Source: Bacteroidales bacterium (GTDB lineage: Bacteria > Bacteroidota > Bacteroidia > Bacteroidales > UBA12077). From it: a DNA stretch of 64,000 bases. The position numbers and the translations under genes are program-made. The stretch is taken from the NCBI GenBank assembly GCA_028282785.1, contig JANQHE010000018.1, forward strand, positions 43,269 through 107,268. The letters run 5' to 3'. The notes under the pieces are model-generated. The model was not told where the DNA came from. It worked only from the letters and a program-made list of their open reading frames with translations, and ran no database searches. Positions 1 to 9,030 of the stretch are shown in pieces. How positions within the stretch are numbered: the stretch's first letter is position 1; each line of letters starts with the position of its first letter.

Positions 1-1
1 T

Positions 2-610
2 TTATTACCGGATATGACTCCAATCCCGGAGGTGACTTTAAGTATTGAACCAAATGGAGGTGAAAAAACAGAAATAACTTCGGATCAGGAAGGTAATTTT
101 AAAGTGAAATTAGAGCCTAATACCAATTATGACTTAGTATTTAAAAAACAATTATTCTTTACCAAACGTGTTTCTTATTCAACGGTGGGTCGTGATACAG
201 GTTATGTAAACCTGAATGAATTTATGGAACTCGAAATGGAAGAAGCTGAAGTTGGTAAAAGTATCGAAATCCAAATTTTATATGATTTAGGTAAATGGGA
301 TATCCGCACAGATGCAGCAAAAGAATTAGATGATATGATTCAATTTTTGTATGATAATCCAACCATAAAAATAGAACTAGGATCACATACCGATGCAAGA
401 GGTTCAGCTAGCTCTAATCAAGTTCTTTCTCAAAGGCGTGCAGAATCAGCTGTTAAGTACATGGTTGAAAGAGGTATTAATGCTGATAGAATTATAGCTA
501 AAGGTTATGGTGAGACCAGGTTGAAAAATCGTTGTGCGGATGGTGTACGTTGTTCAGAAGAAGAACATCAGGCTAATCGTCGGTCGGAGGTAACTATTGT
601 TGCGAGATAG
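2..610 (+). CDS. OmpA-family outer-membrane/peptidoglycan-binding protein, 5' partial
   Basis: The reading frame is open to the left window edge, so the true start lies upstream; the ATG at 14 is internal. About 202 residues are visible. The first ~75 form a beta-sandwich-like regulatory domain of the carboxypeptidase D/CNA-B type (PNGGEKTEITSDQEGNFKV). The last ~120 are an OmpA C-terminal domain: the GSHTDARG strand, then NQVLSQRRAESAV and GYGE, matching the conserved NxxLSxxRAxxV peptidoglycan-binding signature, and the closing NRRSEV. In this family the domain grips diaminopimelate peptidoglycan and anchors an outer-membrane protein or lipoprotein. Bacteroidota proteins of this layout are often long, with N-terminal TPR or PD40 repeats; whether this one has them cannot be seen. 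A terminator follows. Confidence 0.88.
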   Translation, partial: LLPDMTPIPEVTLSIEPNGGEKTEITSDQEGNFKVKLEPNTNYDLVFKKQLFFTKRVSYSTVGRDTGYVNLNEFMELEMEEAEVGKSIEIQILYDLGKWDIRTDAAKELDDMIQFLYDNPTIKIELGSHTDARGSASSNQVLSQRRAESAVKYMVERGINADRIIAKGYGETRLKNRCADGVRCSEEEHQANRRSEVTIVAR

Positions 611-632
611 ACATATTTAATCTTGATAATTG

Positions 633-658
633 AGCCTTCTGTTTTGGAAGGCTTTTTT
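633..658 (+). terminator. Rho-independent terminator after the OmpA-family gene
   Basis: Perfect 7-bp stem (AGCCTTC / GAAGGCT), 7-nt loop, then six T. It sits 23 bases after the stop codon, so the OmpA-family transcript ends here. Confidence 0.85.
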
Positions 659-723
659 ATTGACTATTGATGAACAAATGAATCTGGAACTTGTCTAATT
701 ATTAAGTAAAATAAATAGACAAA

Positions 724-1317
724 ATGAATCAATTAATTATTATAGCCCACCCTAAAAAGGATAGTTTTAGTCATAAAATAAAGATTTCCCTGGAGAAGGA
801 GTTTATAAATCAAAGATACTCGTTTAAAATTCGTGATTTATATGAAATCGGTTTTAAGCCGGTTCTTACAGAGGAAGAATTAAAACTAAACAAGGAAGGA
901 AAGAATTTTCCTGATATAGTTGTTGAACAAAGTTATATTGAATGGGCAGATGAGTTAACTTTTATATACCCTCTTTGGTGGAATGCTTTTCCTGCAATCC
1001 TAAAAGGCTATATTGACCGTGTATTTACTAATGGATTCGCCTTTAAAATTAATGGAAATGGACCTGAAGGATTGTTGAAGAATAAAAAGGTGCGATTAAT
1101 AACCACTGCTGGAATGAAAGAAAAAACATTAACTGAATCCAGGATTTTTGAGGGCTTAAAAATAACACAAGAACATGGGGTATTTGAATTTTGTGGTATG
1201 GATGTGTTGGATCATTTATATGTTACCGAAGTAACTTCAATTAATAAGGAACAGAAAGAAATTGAATTGAATAATCTACTCACGAAAATTTTTTCAAACA
1301 AAAAGGAAAAAGTTTAA
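724..1317 (+). CDS. NAD(P)H-dependent oxidoreductase, flavodoxin fold
   Basis: A 197-residue protein of the NQO1/KefF/MdaB-type flavodoxin-like family, which uses bound FAD or FMN to pass two electrons from NAD(P)H to quinones or similar acceptors in the cytoplasm. Residues 8-16 (AHPKKDSFS) form the flavin phosphate-binding turn. Residues 82-100 (YPLWWNAFPAILKGYIDRV) are the hallmark substrate/flavin segment of the family, and an ITTAG segment follows near residue 122. Length is normal. It stands alone: a terminator precedes it, and its stop codon overlaps that of the convergent Wzi-like gene. The exact acceptor cannot be told from sequence. Confidence 0.85.
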   Translation: MNQLIIIAHPKKDSFSHKIKISLEKEFINQRYSFKIRDLYEIGFKPVLTEEELKLNKEGKNFPDIVVEQSYIEWADELTFIYPLWWNAFPAILKGYIDRVFTNGFAFKINGNGPEGLLKNKKVRLITTAGMKEKTLTESRIFEGLKITQEHGVFEFCGMDVLDHLYVTEVTSINKEQKEIELNNLLTKIFSNKKEKV

Positions 1318-2936
1318 AAACCAAAGTTTGCACCGAAAGAAATAGTGTTTTGTTTCCCGTGGAACACAGGTGCCGTATATTTACCCATATCCCCCGAAAT
1401 ATTACTATTTAGGTAATTTAAAAAAATATAACCGTCATTAATAATTTGGTAACTGGCACGAAAGGCAAAAGTCTTATTTTCCCATTCAACAGAATCCATA
1501 AATGGATTTCCTAAACGTGAACCCCCTAAGTCATCATAATCTTTTCCTTTTTGGGCATGCAAATATGAAAGCTTTAAAGAAAGAGTTCTAAAAGGTTTAA
1601 ACAAAACAGCTACGTAAATCTCTTGTGAGTTATCCATCAAATAATGTCCTAAATTATAACCATTACTTTCAAAGGTAGTTGTAGGAATATTATGTTTATA
1701 AGTTAAAGGCATTGATTTAGTATATTCAGCTGTTATGGAGGTATTGGGAATTAAATCTGAAATTCGTACACTAGTCTTTATACTCCAGAAATTCCAAACG
1801 GTATCTTCAAAGAATCGACTGGTTGAAAGTTCATCGATAAATAAAGTAGTCGATAAATGTACCTTTTTAATATTTCGTGAACTGATATCAAAAAACATTT
1901 GTGAATTTTGTCCAACATTTCTTCCAGAATTATCCGTTGCATTATATGTATGGTCAACTGATTTATAGAACATTACGGGAATTAAATATTGTAGTTGTGG
2001 TCCATCAGCACTGTATATAATGGAATTGCCTGCAGAAATATAAAAGTTTTTAAAGGGCTTAAAAGTAAAAAGGTTTGCTGCCAAGTATTTGTCGAACATT
2101 TGATCTCGTTGATCAGTTCCATAAGCATTGGTAAATACCATTGTTGAGGCACTATCTATAACCTCAGAAACTAACCAACCGTGCACCCAATTAAACTCGA
2201 ACCAATGAACCGGCTTAAGATTAAGTTTAATATGCGCAAAAGAGGGTGTTCTACCGGAAAATATATTGGCTCCATTGTAATTGTTTCCCCATTCAAAATG
2301 ATCTTTAATAACACCAAAACTTCCCCAATTCCAAGAATAAGTTAGCCCTCCGCGCATTTCACTAAAATCCCCACCACCATCATTATTTTTATAATTGGCA
2401 CCTACACGTTGTGTGAGGTAATCTTCTCTAACTAAAATTTCACTTTCGTGATTGTCGCGCAAGCTAGCATAAAATCCCCAGTGATCACCAACATAGGAGT
2501 AAGCTTCAGCTCCGTTCCAACGATGATAAAAACTTCCACTATCATTCATAAAATACTGTGCACCTAAAATGACATTCACAGAAAAAGTAAATAAGGAATC
2601 TTTAAAATATAGAACATCAAATCGTTTATCAAATGTTTTGTTTTTTCTTGTATAAACTGGTTGAAGTTCTTTATTAAAGTCTTTTAAATAAAAAATTAAT
2701 TCTTCTTGTTGGCGTTTGTTCAAAACGTATTCACTTTCTTGTATCTCTAACAATTTGTTTGCTATAAATACTCTGGAATATGGTTTTAATGAGGTATTAA
2801 GCTCAATAACACGGAGGTTGGCAAACTCATCCAAAAATTCATAAACCGAATGGTTTGAGGTATGATAATAAACCTCTTGAGCACTAATAATGCTATAACT
2901 AATAATAAAAGTAAGAATAAAACAATATTTTTTCAT
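1314..2936 (-). CDS. Wzi-like capsule assembly outer-membrane beta-barrel protein
   Basis: 540 residues with a signal peptide at residues 1-20 (cleavage after IISA). The N-terminal part (SVYEFLDEFANLRVIEL, then KPYSR) resembles the start of Bacteroidota Wzi-type capsule assembly proteins. The remainder is rich in alternating aromatic strands and ends in a beta-signal-like strand with terminal Phe (ISFGANFGF), typical of an outer-membrane barrel. Wzi proteins help hold exported capsule at the surface. It is the last gene of the polysaccharide locus, 11 bases after the initiating transferase, which fits this role. Stops overlap with the convergent oxidoreductase by 4 bases and no hairpin terminator is evident. 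Family assignment is moderate, and a generic porin-like barrel is the alternative. Confidence 0.6.
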   Translation of the reverse strand: MKKYCFILTFIISYSIISAQEVYYHTSNHSVYEFLDEFANLRVIELNTSLKPYSRVFIANKLLEIQESEYVLNKRQQEELIFYLKDFNKELQPVYTRKNKTFDKRFDVLYFKDSLFTFSVNVILGAQYFMNDSGSFYHRWNGAEAYSYVGDHWGFYASLRDNHESEILVREDYLTQRVGANYKNNDGGGDFSEMRGGLTYSWNWGSFGVIKDHFEWGNNYNGANIFSGRTPSFAHIKLNLKPVHWFEFNWVHGWLVSEVIDSASTMVFTNAYGTDQRDQMFDKYLAANLFTFKPFKNFYISAGNSIIYSADGPQLQYLIPVMFYKSVDHTYNATDNSGRNVGQNSQMFFDISSRNIKKVHLSTTLFIDELSTSRFFEDTVWNFWSIKTSVRISDLIPNTSITAEYTKSMPLTYKHNIPTTTFESNGYNLGHYLMDNSQEIYVAVLFKPFRTLSLKLSYLHAQKGKDYDDLGGSRLGNPFMDSVEWENKTFAFRASYQIINDGYIFLNYLNSNISGDMGKYTAPVFHGKQNTISFGANFGF

Positions 2937-2947
2937 TATAATATCTG

Positions 2948-4486
2948 TTAACTACTCCGGGCCTTTTTGAATATAATATTCCAAATAGCCTTCCAAAAAT
3001 ATCTCCAGTCAGTTAGGAATGGACGTTTTAGATAAGAATCCAAGTATTTCATTTCTGAAGCTTGAATCTCATCTAATGTTTTTGGTAAATCAACATAAAA
3101 GGGAGGAATAAGTCCTGGTTTAGTTTTGGTTCTTTTTTCTTGCAATTCTTTACTGTACAAACTAAAATAATGCTTACTTAGTGGACGAACTCCCACAATT
3201 TTTAAATCGCCTCGCAGCAAATTTATTAACATTGGTAATTCATCGATCCAAAATTTTCTAAAAATTTTACCTGCAGTTGTAATTCTAAAATCATCTTTAA
3301 ATTTTCCTCCTTCCTGCAATTTAGACTTATCGTAAATATACTCTTGTAAATATTCTGCATAGGGATGCATCGTTCGCAATTTGTAAACGTTAATAATTTT
3401 CCCATTTTTACCAACACGGTGCAGTTTTACAAATGGCCCGTAAGTAGGCTCCATATCATAAAATGGTTCACGAGTTTTTCTAGCTATATAATATAACCAA
3501 CCACGTATTTCTCGTTTGGTCACAACTCTAAAACCACAAGAATACAAACGCCCGAAGGTTTCAGCTTTAGATATTACGCGATTTTCTCCTCGGGTAAGAA
3601 AAAAATATAAACGTTTTGTCAAATTAAATTTTGGGAGTACTCTTTTTATAATATAATCGAAAAAATAATATATTCGATTCAAAACCAAAGGGTATTTTTT
3701 TAATATTCTTTTTTTGCGTTGATCTTTAGTTTCTACACACCCAATAAAAAAGCCCCCATCAACCAGTTTCCTGTTTACAGACTCAAAGAATTTATTGATA
3801 AATCGAATGTCATTTATCCTCTTAAGATTAACAATTTTAAGATAAAATTTTTCCGGTAACTTATCTACATTAAATCGAGTTGTTGTTGAAAGTAGTGAGT
3901 AGTTTGGAATATTAAGATCAATATTTTCGGATAAAAAGTTGAAAACATCGATATTTGATTCTTCAATAATTGTTTCTTTAATATTCTCAGGAACGGGATC
4001 GAGAGTATATTCAATTGGATAAATCTCCGTTTCGGGTATAACATTTAAATGTCCAACAATTTTTTGATACTTTTCAAATACTGCTGATGTATCTGTACTC
4101 TTTTTTGCTTGTTTAACAAAATACTCGTTAATTGCGAAAATTATTTCAAATAAGGTGGTAAATCCAATTGTACCAAAAACCACCAGACGGGAATATTCAA
4201 GAGTACGCAGCATATACATCAGAATAGCAATGATACCAGCAATTAATAGATTAACTAAAACCTGATATAAAACAGAATTGGAAAGGCTTGTTCTTTTTGG
4301 TGCTGTATATTTTTGAGATATTATTGAAATAAATAACCAGATTGAGATAAAAACAATAAATCCGATTGCATACTTAGTAAAGTATGGTTCGGCCTCACCA
4401 GGTTTAATCCATAAAATTAATGAAAAAGCTGCCAGGATGGCGAGTATATCAAATAAAAGGTGAATAAACAGAGAGCGTTTTGTCAT
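2948..4486 (-). CDS. Initiating polyprenyl-phosphate sugar-1-phosphate transferase (unusual architecture)
   Basis: 512 residues. The N-terminal ~125 hold four membrane helices. The C-terminal ~160 are a bacterial sugar transferase domain: KLRTM at 369-373, DDFRITTAGKIFRKFWIDEL around 398-417, and GDLKIVGVRPL. Such enzymes load the first sugar phosphate onto undecaprenyl phosphate and start each repeat unit. Between them, residues ~130-340 look like the C-terminal half of a Rossmann or methyltransferase-like domain (KLVDGGFFIG). The strongly hydrophobic re-entrant helix normally found just before the catalytic domain is not obvious. The gene lies next to last in the locus, a common place for the initiating transferase in Bacteroidota. 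Confidence 0.82.
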   Translation of the reverse strand: MTKRSLFIHLLFDILAILAAFSLILWIKPGEAEPYFTKYAIGFIVFISIWLFISIISQKYTAPKRTSLSNSVLYQVLVNLLIAGIIAILMYMLRTLEYSRLVVFGTIGFTTLFEIIFAINEYFVKQAKKSTDTSAVFEKYQKIVGHLNVIPETEIYPIEYTLDPVPENIKETIIEESNIDVFNFLSENIDLNIPNYSLLSTTTRFNVDKLPEKFYLKIVNLKRINDIRFINKFFESVNRKLVDGGFFIGCVETKDQRKKRILKKYPLVLNRIYYFFDYIIKRVLPKFNLTKRLYFFLTRGENRVISKAETFGRLYSCGFRVVTKREIRGWLYYIARKTREPFYDMEPTYGPFVKLHRVGKNGKIINVYKLRTMHPYAEYLQEYIYDKSKLQEGGKFKDDFRITTAGKIFRKFWIDELPMLINLLRGDLKIVGVRPLSKHYFSLYSKELQEKRTKTKPGLIPPFYVDLPKTLDEIQASEMKYLDSYLKRPFLTDWRYFWKAIWNIIFKKARSS

Positions 4487-4638
4487 TGAATTATTAAATT
4501 AATAAAATTATTTATTTCAAACAAGTATGACATTAATAGCTCAGTAAAGTTAGGTTTTTCAGAGAAGAAGGAAAAAAATAATAACGTTAAATATAAACAG
4601 AAAGGATAACTGAAAAAGCATTAAATGTTGAAGTAATA

Positions 4639-5466
4639 TTAATTTCTTAGTTTGTTTAAGAAGTACTTTACCATATTTTTTGTATTCTGCCAAATTAGTT
4701 CTTGTATCCAAGGTAATGGCTTATCGGTCCAACGTTGAGGATGAAAGGTAAACATTATTTGATTAGGTAATTTTCCTTTTTCAGCTGCGGAAATAATATC
4801 GTGGGTTTTCTTAAAACCATGAAAGTATCCTGTGTTTTCACCTCTTTTTATGACAGGGGATGACAGCACGTTTGATTTATATACTTTGTCTCTTATACTT
4901 ACCTTTTCACCATTCCACTTACGACCAGTGTCTGTTAAGTATAGTACCCTCGAAAAATTAATATCGAAGTAAGGTTCTCCAATAATTCCAAAATCTTTAT
5001 AATTATAATATTTCCATAAAAGTTTGTTATCATATTTTGAAAGCGGACTACCATGCATACAGATAGTATTAACCGGGAAGAACTTTCTCAGTTCTTGGAG
5101 GTGTTTATCAAATAGTTTTATCGCATGGTTTATAATGTCCCTTTCAGTTAATTTTGAACTTTTGTTCACAAGGTCAACATCCTCATAATGATAACCAATT
5201 TCATGGCCTAATTTTACTATTTTTTCAATAATCTTAGGGTTAAAACTTTCTGAAACGATTCTGAAATAATAACTTCCCTTTATTCCTAACTCATGTTGTA
5301 TTTGCGCAAAACGAAAAGAATTTTCAGGGAGTTTATCTACATCGTGACGCAATATTATTGTTTTTTTAGCAGGGCATTTAAGGAATTCTTGAAAAGTTTG
5401 GAAAGAATAGTTTTGATTTCTAAGTTTTAATATTAGAGTTTTATATGTTTTAAGGGTAAAGTCCAT
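4639..5466 (-). CDS. Polysaccharide deacetylase-like (NodB-fold) protein
   Basis: 275 residues. The metal-binding start of a carbohydrate esterase 4 domain is visible: RHDVD at residues 40-44, with the catalytic and metal Asp pair, and GHEIGYHYED at 88-97, replacing the usual HxxxH segment. A late HPQRW segment near 240 can supply the C-terminal His. Relatives remove N-acetyl groups from glycans. In this locus it could trim an acetamido sugar of the repeat unit, which is inference. No signal peptide is seen, so it would act in the cytoplasm. It is separated from the initiating transferase by 152 bases and from the next intact gene upstream by a decayed methyltransferase. Confidence 0.72.
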   Translation of the reverse strand: MDFTLKTYKTLILKLRNQNYSFQTFQEFLKCPAKKTIILRHDVDKLPENSFRFAQIQHELGIKGSYYFRIVSESFNPKIIEKIVKLGHEIGYHYEDVDLVNKSSKLTERDIINHAIKLFDKHLQELRKFFPVNTICMHGSPLSKYDNKLLWKYYNYKDFGIIGEPYFDINFSRVLYLTDTGRKWNGEKVSIRDKVYKSNVLSSPVIKRGENTGYFHGFKKTHDIISAAEKGKLPNQIMFTFHPQRWTDKPLPWIQELIWQNTKNMVKYFLNKLRN

Positions 5467-5501
5467 TTATTTAGTACAAAAATAAATTATCCCATTCTCA
5501 C

Positions 5502-5972
5502 TTAAGCCATATTTCCTTTTTTCTTTTGAACCCTGTACAATTCATGCATGGCCTTCCAATCATCAGTGATATGTTCTAATACATGGCTTGATAAAATTAT
5601 ATCATAACTTTCATCCTGAAAAGGAATATTTGTCATGTCAATTTTTTCATTGCTCTAGCTGATTTCAAATCTGCACTTAGATAGTTTGAAATTTTCAATT
5701 TTCTAAATTTCTTATAGAAACAATGTTCGGGAGCAAAATATAGAACATTAAATTTTTGGTTCGTGAAATTTGTTTCATTACGTTAGAAATAAGAAAAACA
5801 GCCTATGCCTAACCCCTGCTCCACAACGAGGGCAATCTCCTGTGTCAGATTTATAAAACGATTTAAAATTATTATCGCAAACGGGGCAGGTTACATTTGA
5901 ACCGTAATATCTTAAGGACCTTACAAAATAAATAAGGTTGATTATTATATCTCTTGCAAGTCCAGGTGTTAT
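5502..5972 (-). pseudogene. Decayed SAM-dependent methyltransferase with zinc-ribbon N-terminus
   Basis: No intact gene fills the space between the deacetylase and the DUF354 gene, but the minus strand carries clear methyltransferase remnants in shifted frames. Reading right to left: a zinc-ribbon-like part (VTCPVC, then GDCPRCGAGVRHR), a stop, then NVLYFAPEH and NYLSADLKSARAMKK. After a one-base shift in a run of A at ~5642 come DMTNIPFQDESYD, ILSSHVLEHITDD and HELYRV. A premature stop at 5502-5504 truncates the usual C-terminal part. The order matches a normal class I methyltransferase (motif I region lost or degraded, motif II-IV kept). There are at least two disabling changes, so this is a relic and not a sequencing slip. 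Confidence 0.8.
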
Positions 5973-6008
5973 ATAACTTTATTTTATACTAAACTTTAGA
6001 ATTCATAA

Positions 6009-7088
6009 TTATTTAAAATTGTATTGATAATCAGGTTTTTTTTTCATTACCTGATAACTTTTTGGCCAACTCTGAATAAACCAAACAAGAAAACTTGAAA
6101 CGTCTATTTTTTTACTTAATAACTCCTTCTGTTTATTTTTCCACACTTGATTATTTTCATTTTTAATTATTTGAATAGCTTTTTCAATTGCTCTTTTTTG
6201 ATCATCTTCTGATTCCGAAAAATTGTGGACAATTCCATATAGATCTTCCATTTCTTTTGTATAATAACGCCCTGTATTATCTAGATAAATTCCCGGAATG
6301 CCTAATACTGCACCTTCCGCTACCATAGTGGCACTTTCTCCTACTACTAAAGAAGAAAAAGCAATAGCGTGGTGCATAGTTTCCGGAGATAAAGGATAGC
6401 GGTACTTTTCTAATTCGTTGGGAAGTTCTTTTTCAGAAGAAATAAATACTTTAAGGTAGTTGGAAAGTTTTTTTACCAACAGGGTTTTGTTTTCCAAAGA
6501 TATTCCTTGATGATTCATATCGTGACTGGCCTGCCAGCTAACAAAGCGGACAATACAATATTTTTCTTCTGATTTTAAACCTAAATCCTTTATAATTGAT
6601 TGACAGGGCTTAAATTGATTGGGGTGTAAATAAGCTAATTCATGATATCCACTATATTTGATGTTGTTTTTCCCCATATAAGGGTGAGCATAGTTTGCAG
6701 TTAAAATTGCTTTAGTAAAAGGTTTATATAATCTAACTTGTTCAAAATTAAAAGTATCTTCTAACGAGATATGTGGTTTTCTTAAAAGAAAAGCTGCATG
6801 AGCAGCATACATCGAACCATGACTTAGAAATATATCTGCCTTGAATTTTAAACCAACAATAAACTCTTTAAACCCAAATTCAAATATTCCCCAAATTTTT
6901 CCAATAATTGAATTATATTTTTTCCCAAAAGATTTATATGGTAAATTGTAATGGTTTAATAAATTTATCTCAAACTCTTTATTTCGACAAGTAAAAAGAA
7001 CTTCATTCCCTTTTTTTTGCATTTCTAATGCAAAATATTTAAATAAATGTACATGGGCTGGATGCCCACTATCGATAAGAATTTTCAT
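6009..7088 (-). CDS. DUF354-family GT-B-like glycosyltransferase
   Basis: 359 residues with the DUF354 start MKILIDSGHPAHVHLFKYF and later the family segments SHGSMYAAHAAFLLRKPHI, FVSWQASHD and GESATMVAEGAVLGIPGIY. The family has a GT-B/epimerase-like two-Rossmann fold and recurs in polysaccharide loci; the reaction has been established for few members. In this locus it probably handles a nucleotide sugar in the cytoplasm. Its ATG overlaps the 3' end of the FemAB-like gene upstream (4 bases), indicating translational coupling. The donor sugar cannot be predicted. Confidence 0.75.
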   Translation of the reverse strand: MKILIDSGHPAHVHLFKYFALEMQKKGNEVLFTCRNKEFEINLLNHYNLPYKSFGKKYNSIIGKIWGIFEFGFKEFIVGLKFKADIFLSHGSMYAAHAAFLLRKPHISLEDTFNFEQVRLYKPFTKAILTANYAHPYMGKNNIKYSGYHELAYLHPNQFKPCQSIIKDLGLKSEEKYCIVRFVSWQASHDMNHQGISLENKTLLVKKLSNYLKVFISSEKELPNELEKYRYPLSPETMHHAIAFSSLVVGESATMVAEGAVLGIPGIYLDNTGRYYTKEMEDLYGIVHNFSESEDDQKRAIEKAIQIIKNENNQVWKNKQKELLSKKIDVSSFLVWFIQSWPKSYQVMKKKPDYQYNFK

Positions 7089-8092
7089 GTAAAAATTTTT
7101 ATAATTTTAACGGCAAGTTTTCCTAAACCAAATAAAAATGGTTTTGAAATATAAAGAAATCTACCATACTCAACTTGTTCACCACCAAATTTAGATTTAA
7201 ACTCCCTTACTCCATAATCTTCGTTAGGCTTACCGGCACCCATAAAATCAAATAAAGCAATGTTGTTTTTATTGGCGTAGCCCATAGCTGCCCAAGTTGC
7301 TAGTACACTAGGATAAATTCCCTTGTACTTTCCATCTTCGCCACATATAAACCATTCGTAAATAATTCTGTTTTGAAATATAGGACACATAATACCTCCT
7401 AATATTTTTTTGTTATATTTTACTAAGAGATATTTTCCCAAGTTTTGTTTGAAAAACTCTATAAAAAATGATTTTGGAAAAAGAGGTGTTTTTACTTTCT
7501 CTTGATAAAGTCGTTTTAAAATGCTATAGAATTCTAAAACATCTTTTTCAGATTGTGCTTCAATGATTTCTGCTCTAGCGTTAAAACTTTTTTTGATTTG
7601 ACGTAATTTACTTTTACTAATTTTCTTTGTTATCTCTTGATCACTAGTGCAATCTACATGGAAATTCAAATGGGCATGATACTGAAAGCCGGCTGAAAAA
7701 AAAATCGATTTATAGATCGAATAATTATTAAAGTTTCTGATTTCTATATAAATAGCTTTTCTTTTTAAATACCTAATAAGCGAACTTAATAACAAATTAA
7801 GCTCTTCATTTGTAATGTTTTTATTTAATACAGGTCCTGAATAAATTATAGCGCGACGACTTAAAAAAGATTTTAATATTCCTTTTTCTTTTTGGATGAT
7901 ACCAGAAACTAATGCTCTTATATTATTTGAATCTTTAATAGCTATTATAAAGGGATCGAACCCACATTGTTTAAAGAAATGAAAAACTTCTTGCGTATGG
8001 AAAAAGTTAGCAAAATTCGAATCGTTCAACGTTTCCCATTGATCAATAGAAATATCCTTAATATCAGTAATTACTTGAAGATTGTTCAACAT
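7085..8092 (-). CDS. FemAB/GNAT-like acyltransferase
   Basis: 335 residues. The fold signature of FemAB-related double-GNAT transferases is seen: a mid-protein KLRQIKKSF segment, a long segment ending in GGIMCPIFQNRIIYEWF, and the near C-terminal DFMGAGKPNEDYGVREFKSKFGGE motif typical of the family. Relatives transfer amino acids from aminoacyl-tRNA, or other acyl groups, to cell-wall or surface glycan precursors. Position between glycosyltransferases and the ATP-grasp gene points to decoration of the repeat unit. It abuts its upstream neighbour (1-base overlap at 8092) and overlaps the DUF354 gene. Acyl donor unknown. Confidence 0.75.
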   Translation of the reverse strand: MLNNLQVITDIKDISIDQWETLNDSNFANFFHTQEVFHFFKQCGFDPFIIAIKDSNNIRALVSGIIQKEKGILKSFLSRRAIIYSGPVLNKNITNEELNLLLSSLIRYLKRKAIYIEIRNFNNYSIYKSIFFSAGFQYHAHLNFHVDCTSDQEITKKISKSKLRQIKKSFNARAEIIEAQSEKDVLEFYSILKRLYQEKVKTPLFPKSFFIEFFKQNLGKYLLVKYNKKILGGIMCPIFQNRIIYEWFICGEDGKYKGIYPSVLATWAAMGYANKNNIALFDFMGAGKPNEDYGVREFKSKFGGEQVEYGRFLYISKPFLFGLGKLAVKIIKIFT

Positions 8093-9030
8093 TAAATTAC
8101 TTCTTTGTATAAATTATATATAGTATTTGCAATAGAATTAGAATCTATTTTTAAATCATTTATTCGTAATCTACCATTCGTTTGTTGGTTATTTATTGAA
8201 AACTTAATAGCACAATCTAATTTCTTAGAAAAGTCAATGGTGTTGGATTCAGATATATAACAGCCTTTGAGGCCTTTAAGCAATAATTCTACATCACCAA
8301 CATTTGTGCTAACTATAGGTCGGTTGCAGGCAAGAGCTTCTTTAATGACATTTGGAGACCCTTCCCATAAACTTGATAACACGACAACATCCGAGGCATT
8401 CATATATAAGGGAGCATCCTCATGAGGAATGCCATTTAAACAGTGAATTTGAATTGAATATTTATTTTTTAGAGTATCTATGGAAGAACTTACTAAATCA
8501 AAGTTTTTTTCAAATCTACTCGAATTGGCTCCAAATAAAATATGAATATCTTCAAATGACCAATTAAGTTTTTCACGGGCTGTAAGTTTATCAATTGGTT
8601 TAAAATTCTTGATATTTACACCATTTGGAATAATTTTTGCATTTTTAAACCCTATTTTTTCTTTCATATTAATTGTTTTAACAATAGTTGTTTTCCAAAA
8701 AAAAATTATGAAAAACCGGACTATACATAAACCAATTTTTGATTGATAAATATCACTTCCCATCAAAGATGCTATAACAGGAATCTTTTTACTAGCAATG
8801 AAAGATACAATAGCAGAAAACGAATAGTGCGCATGGATAATATCAAATTTATTTTTTCGAAGATACTTCTTTAATTTAAAAATATTTTTAAGATATCCTT
8901 TAATACCTTTTTCTAAAATTCCAAAATGAGTAATTGACACATTAAGATTAGTAAGAGAATTGGCTTGATTTATAATGATTGGATTTAATAAGCCCTTATT
9001 ATTACAACTGCTAACAAATAATATTCTCAT
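8092..9030 (-). CDS. Glycosyltransferase, GT4-like
   Basis: 312 residues, GT-B fold. The N-terminal half has an acceptor domain (MRILFVSSCNN; HAHYSFSAI). The C-terminal half has the GT4 donor site: HILFGANSSRFEKN, HCLNGIPHEDAPLYMNASD, and SLWEGSPNVIKEALACNRPIV, whose E-x7-E pattern binds the nucleotide sugar. It is somewhat short for GT4, at the expense of the N-terminal domain. It would add one sugar to the lipid-linked repeat unit at the inner membrane. It overlaps the ATP-grasp gene upstream by 4 bases. Linkage and donor unknown. Confidence 0.85.
   Translation of the reverse strand: MRILFVSSCNNKGLLNPIIINQANSLTNLNVSITHFGILEKGIKGYLKNIFKLKKYLRKNKFDIIHAHYSFSAIVSFIASKKIPVIASLMGSDIYQSKIGLCIVRFFIIFFWKTTIVKTINMKEKIGFKNAKIIPNGVNIKNFKPIDKLTAREKLNWSFEDIHILFGANSSRFEKNFDLVSSSIDTLKNKYSIQIHCLNGIPHEDAPLYMNASDVVVLSSLWEGSPNVIKEALACNRPIVSTNVGDVELLLKGLKGCYISESNTIDFSKKLDCAIKFSINNQQTNGRLRINDLKIDSNSIANTIYNLYKEVI

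Noticed and set aside
4487..4638. Possible small gene between the deacetylase and the initiating transferase
   Set aside because: No start, ribosome site or family pattern is visible; it is AT-rich spacer.
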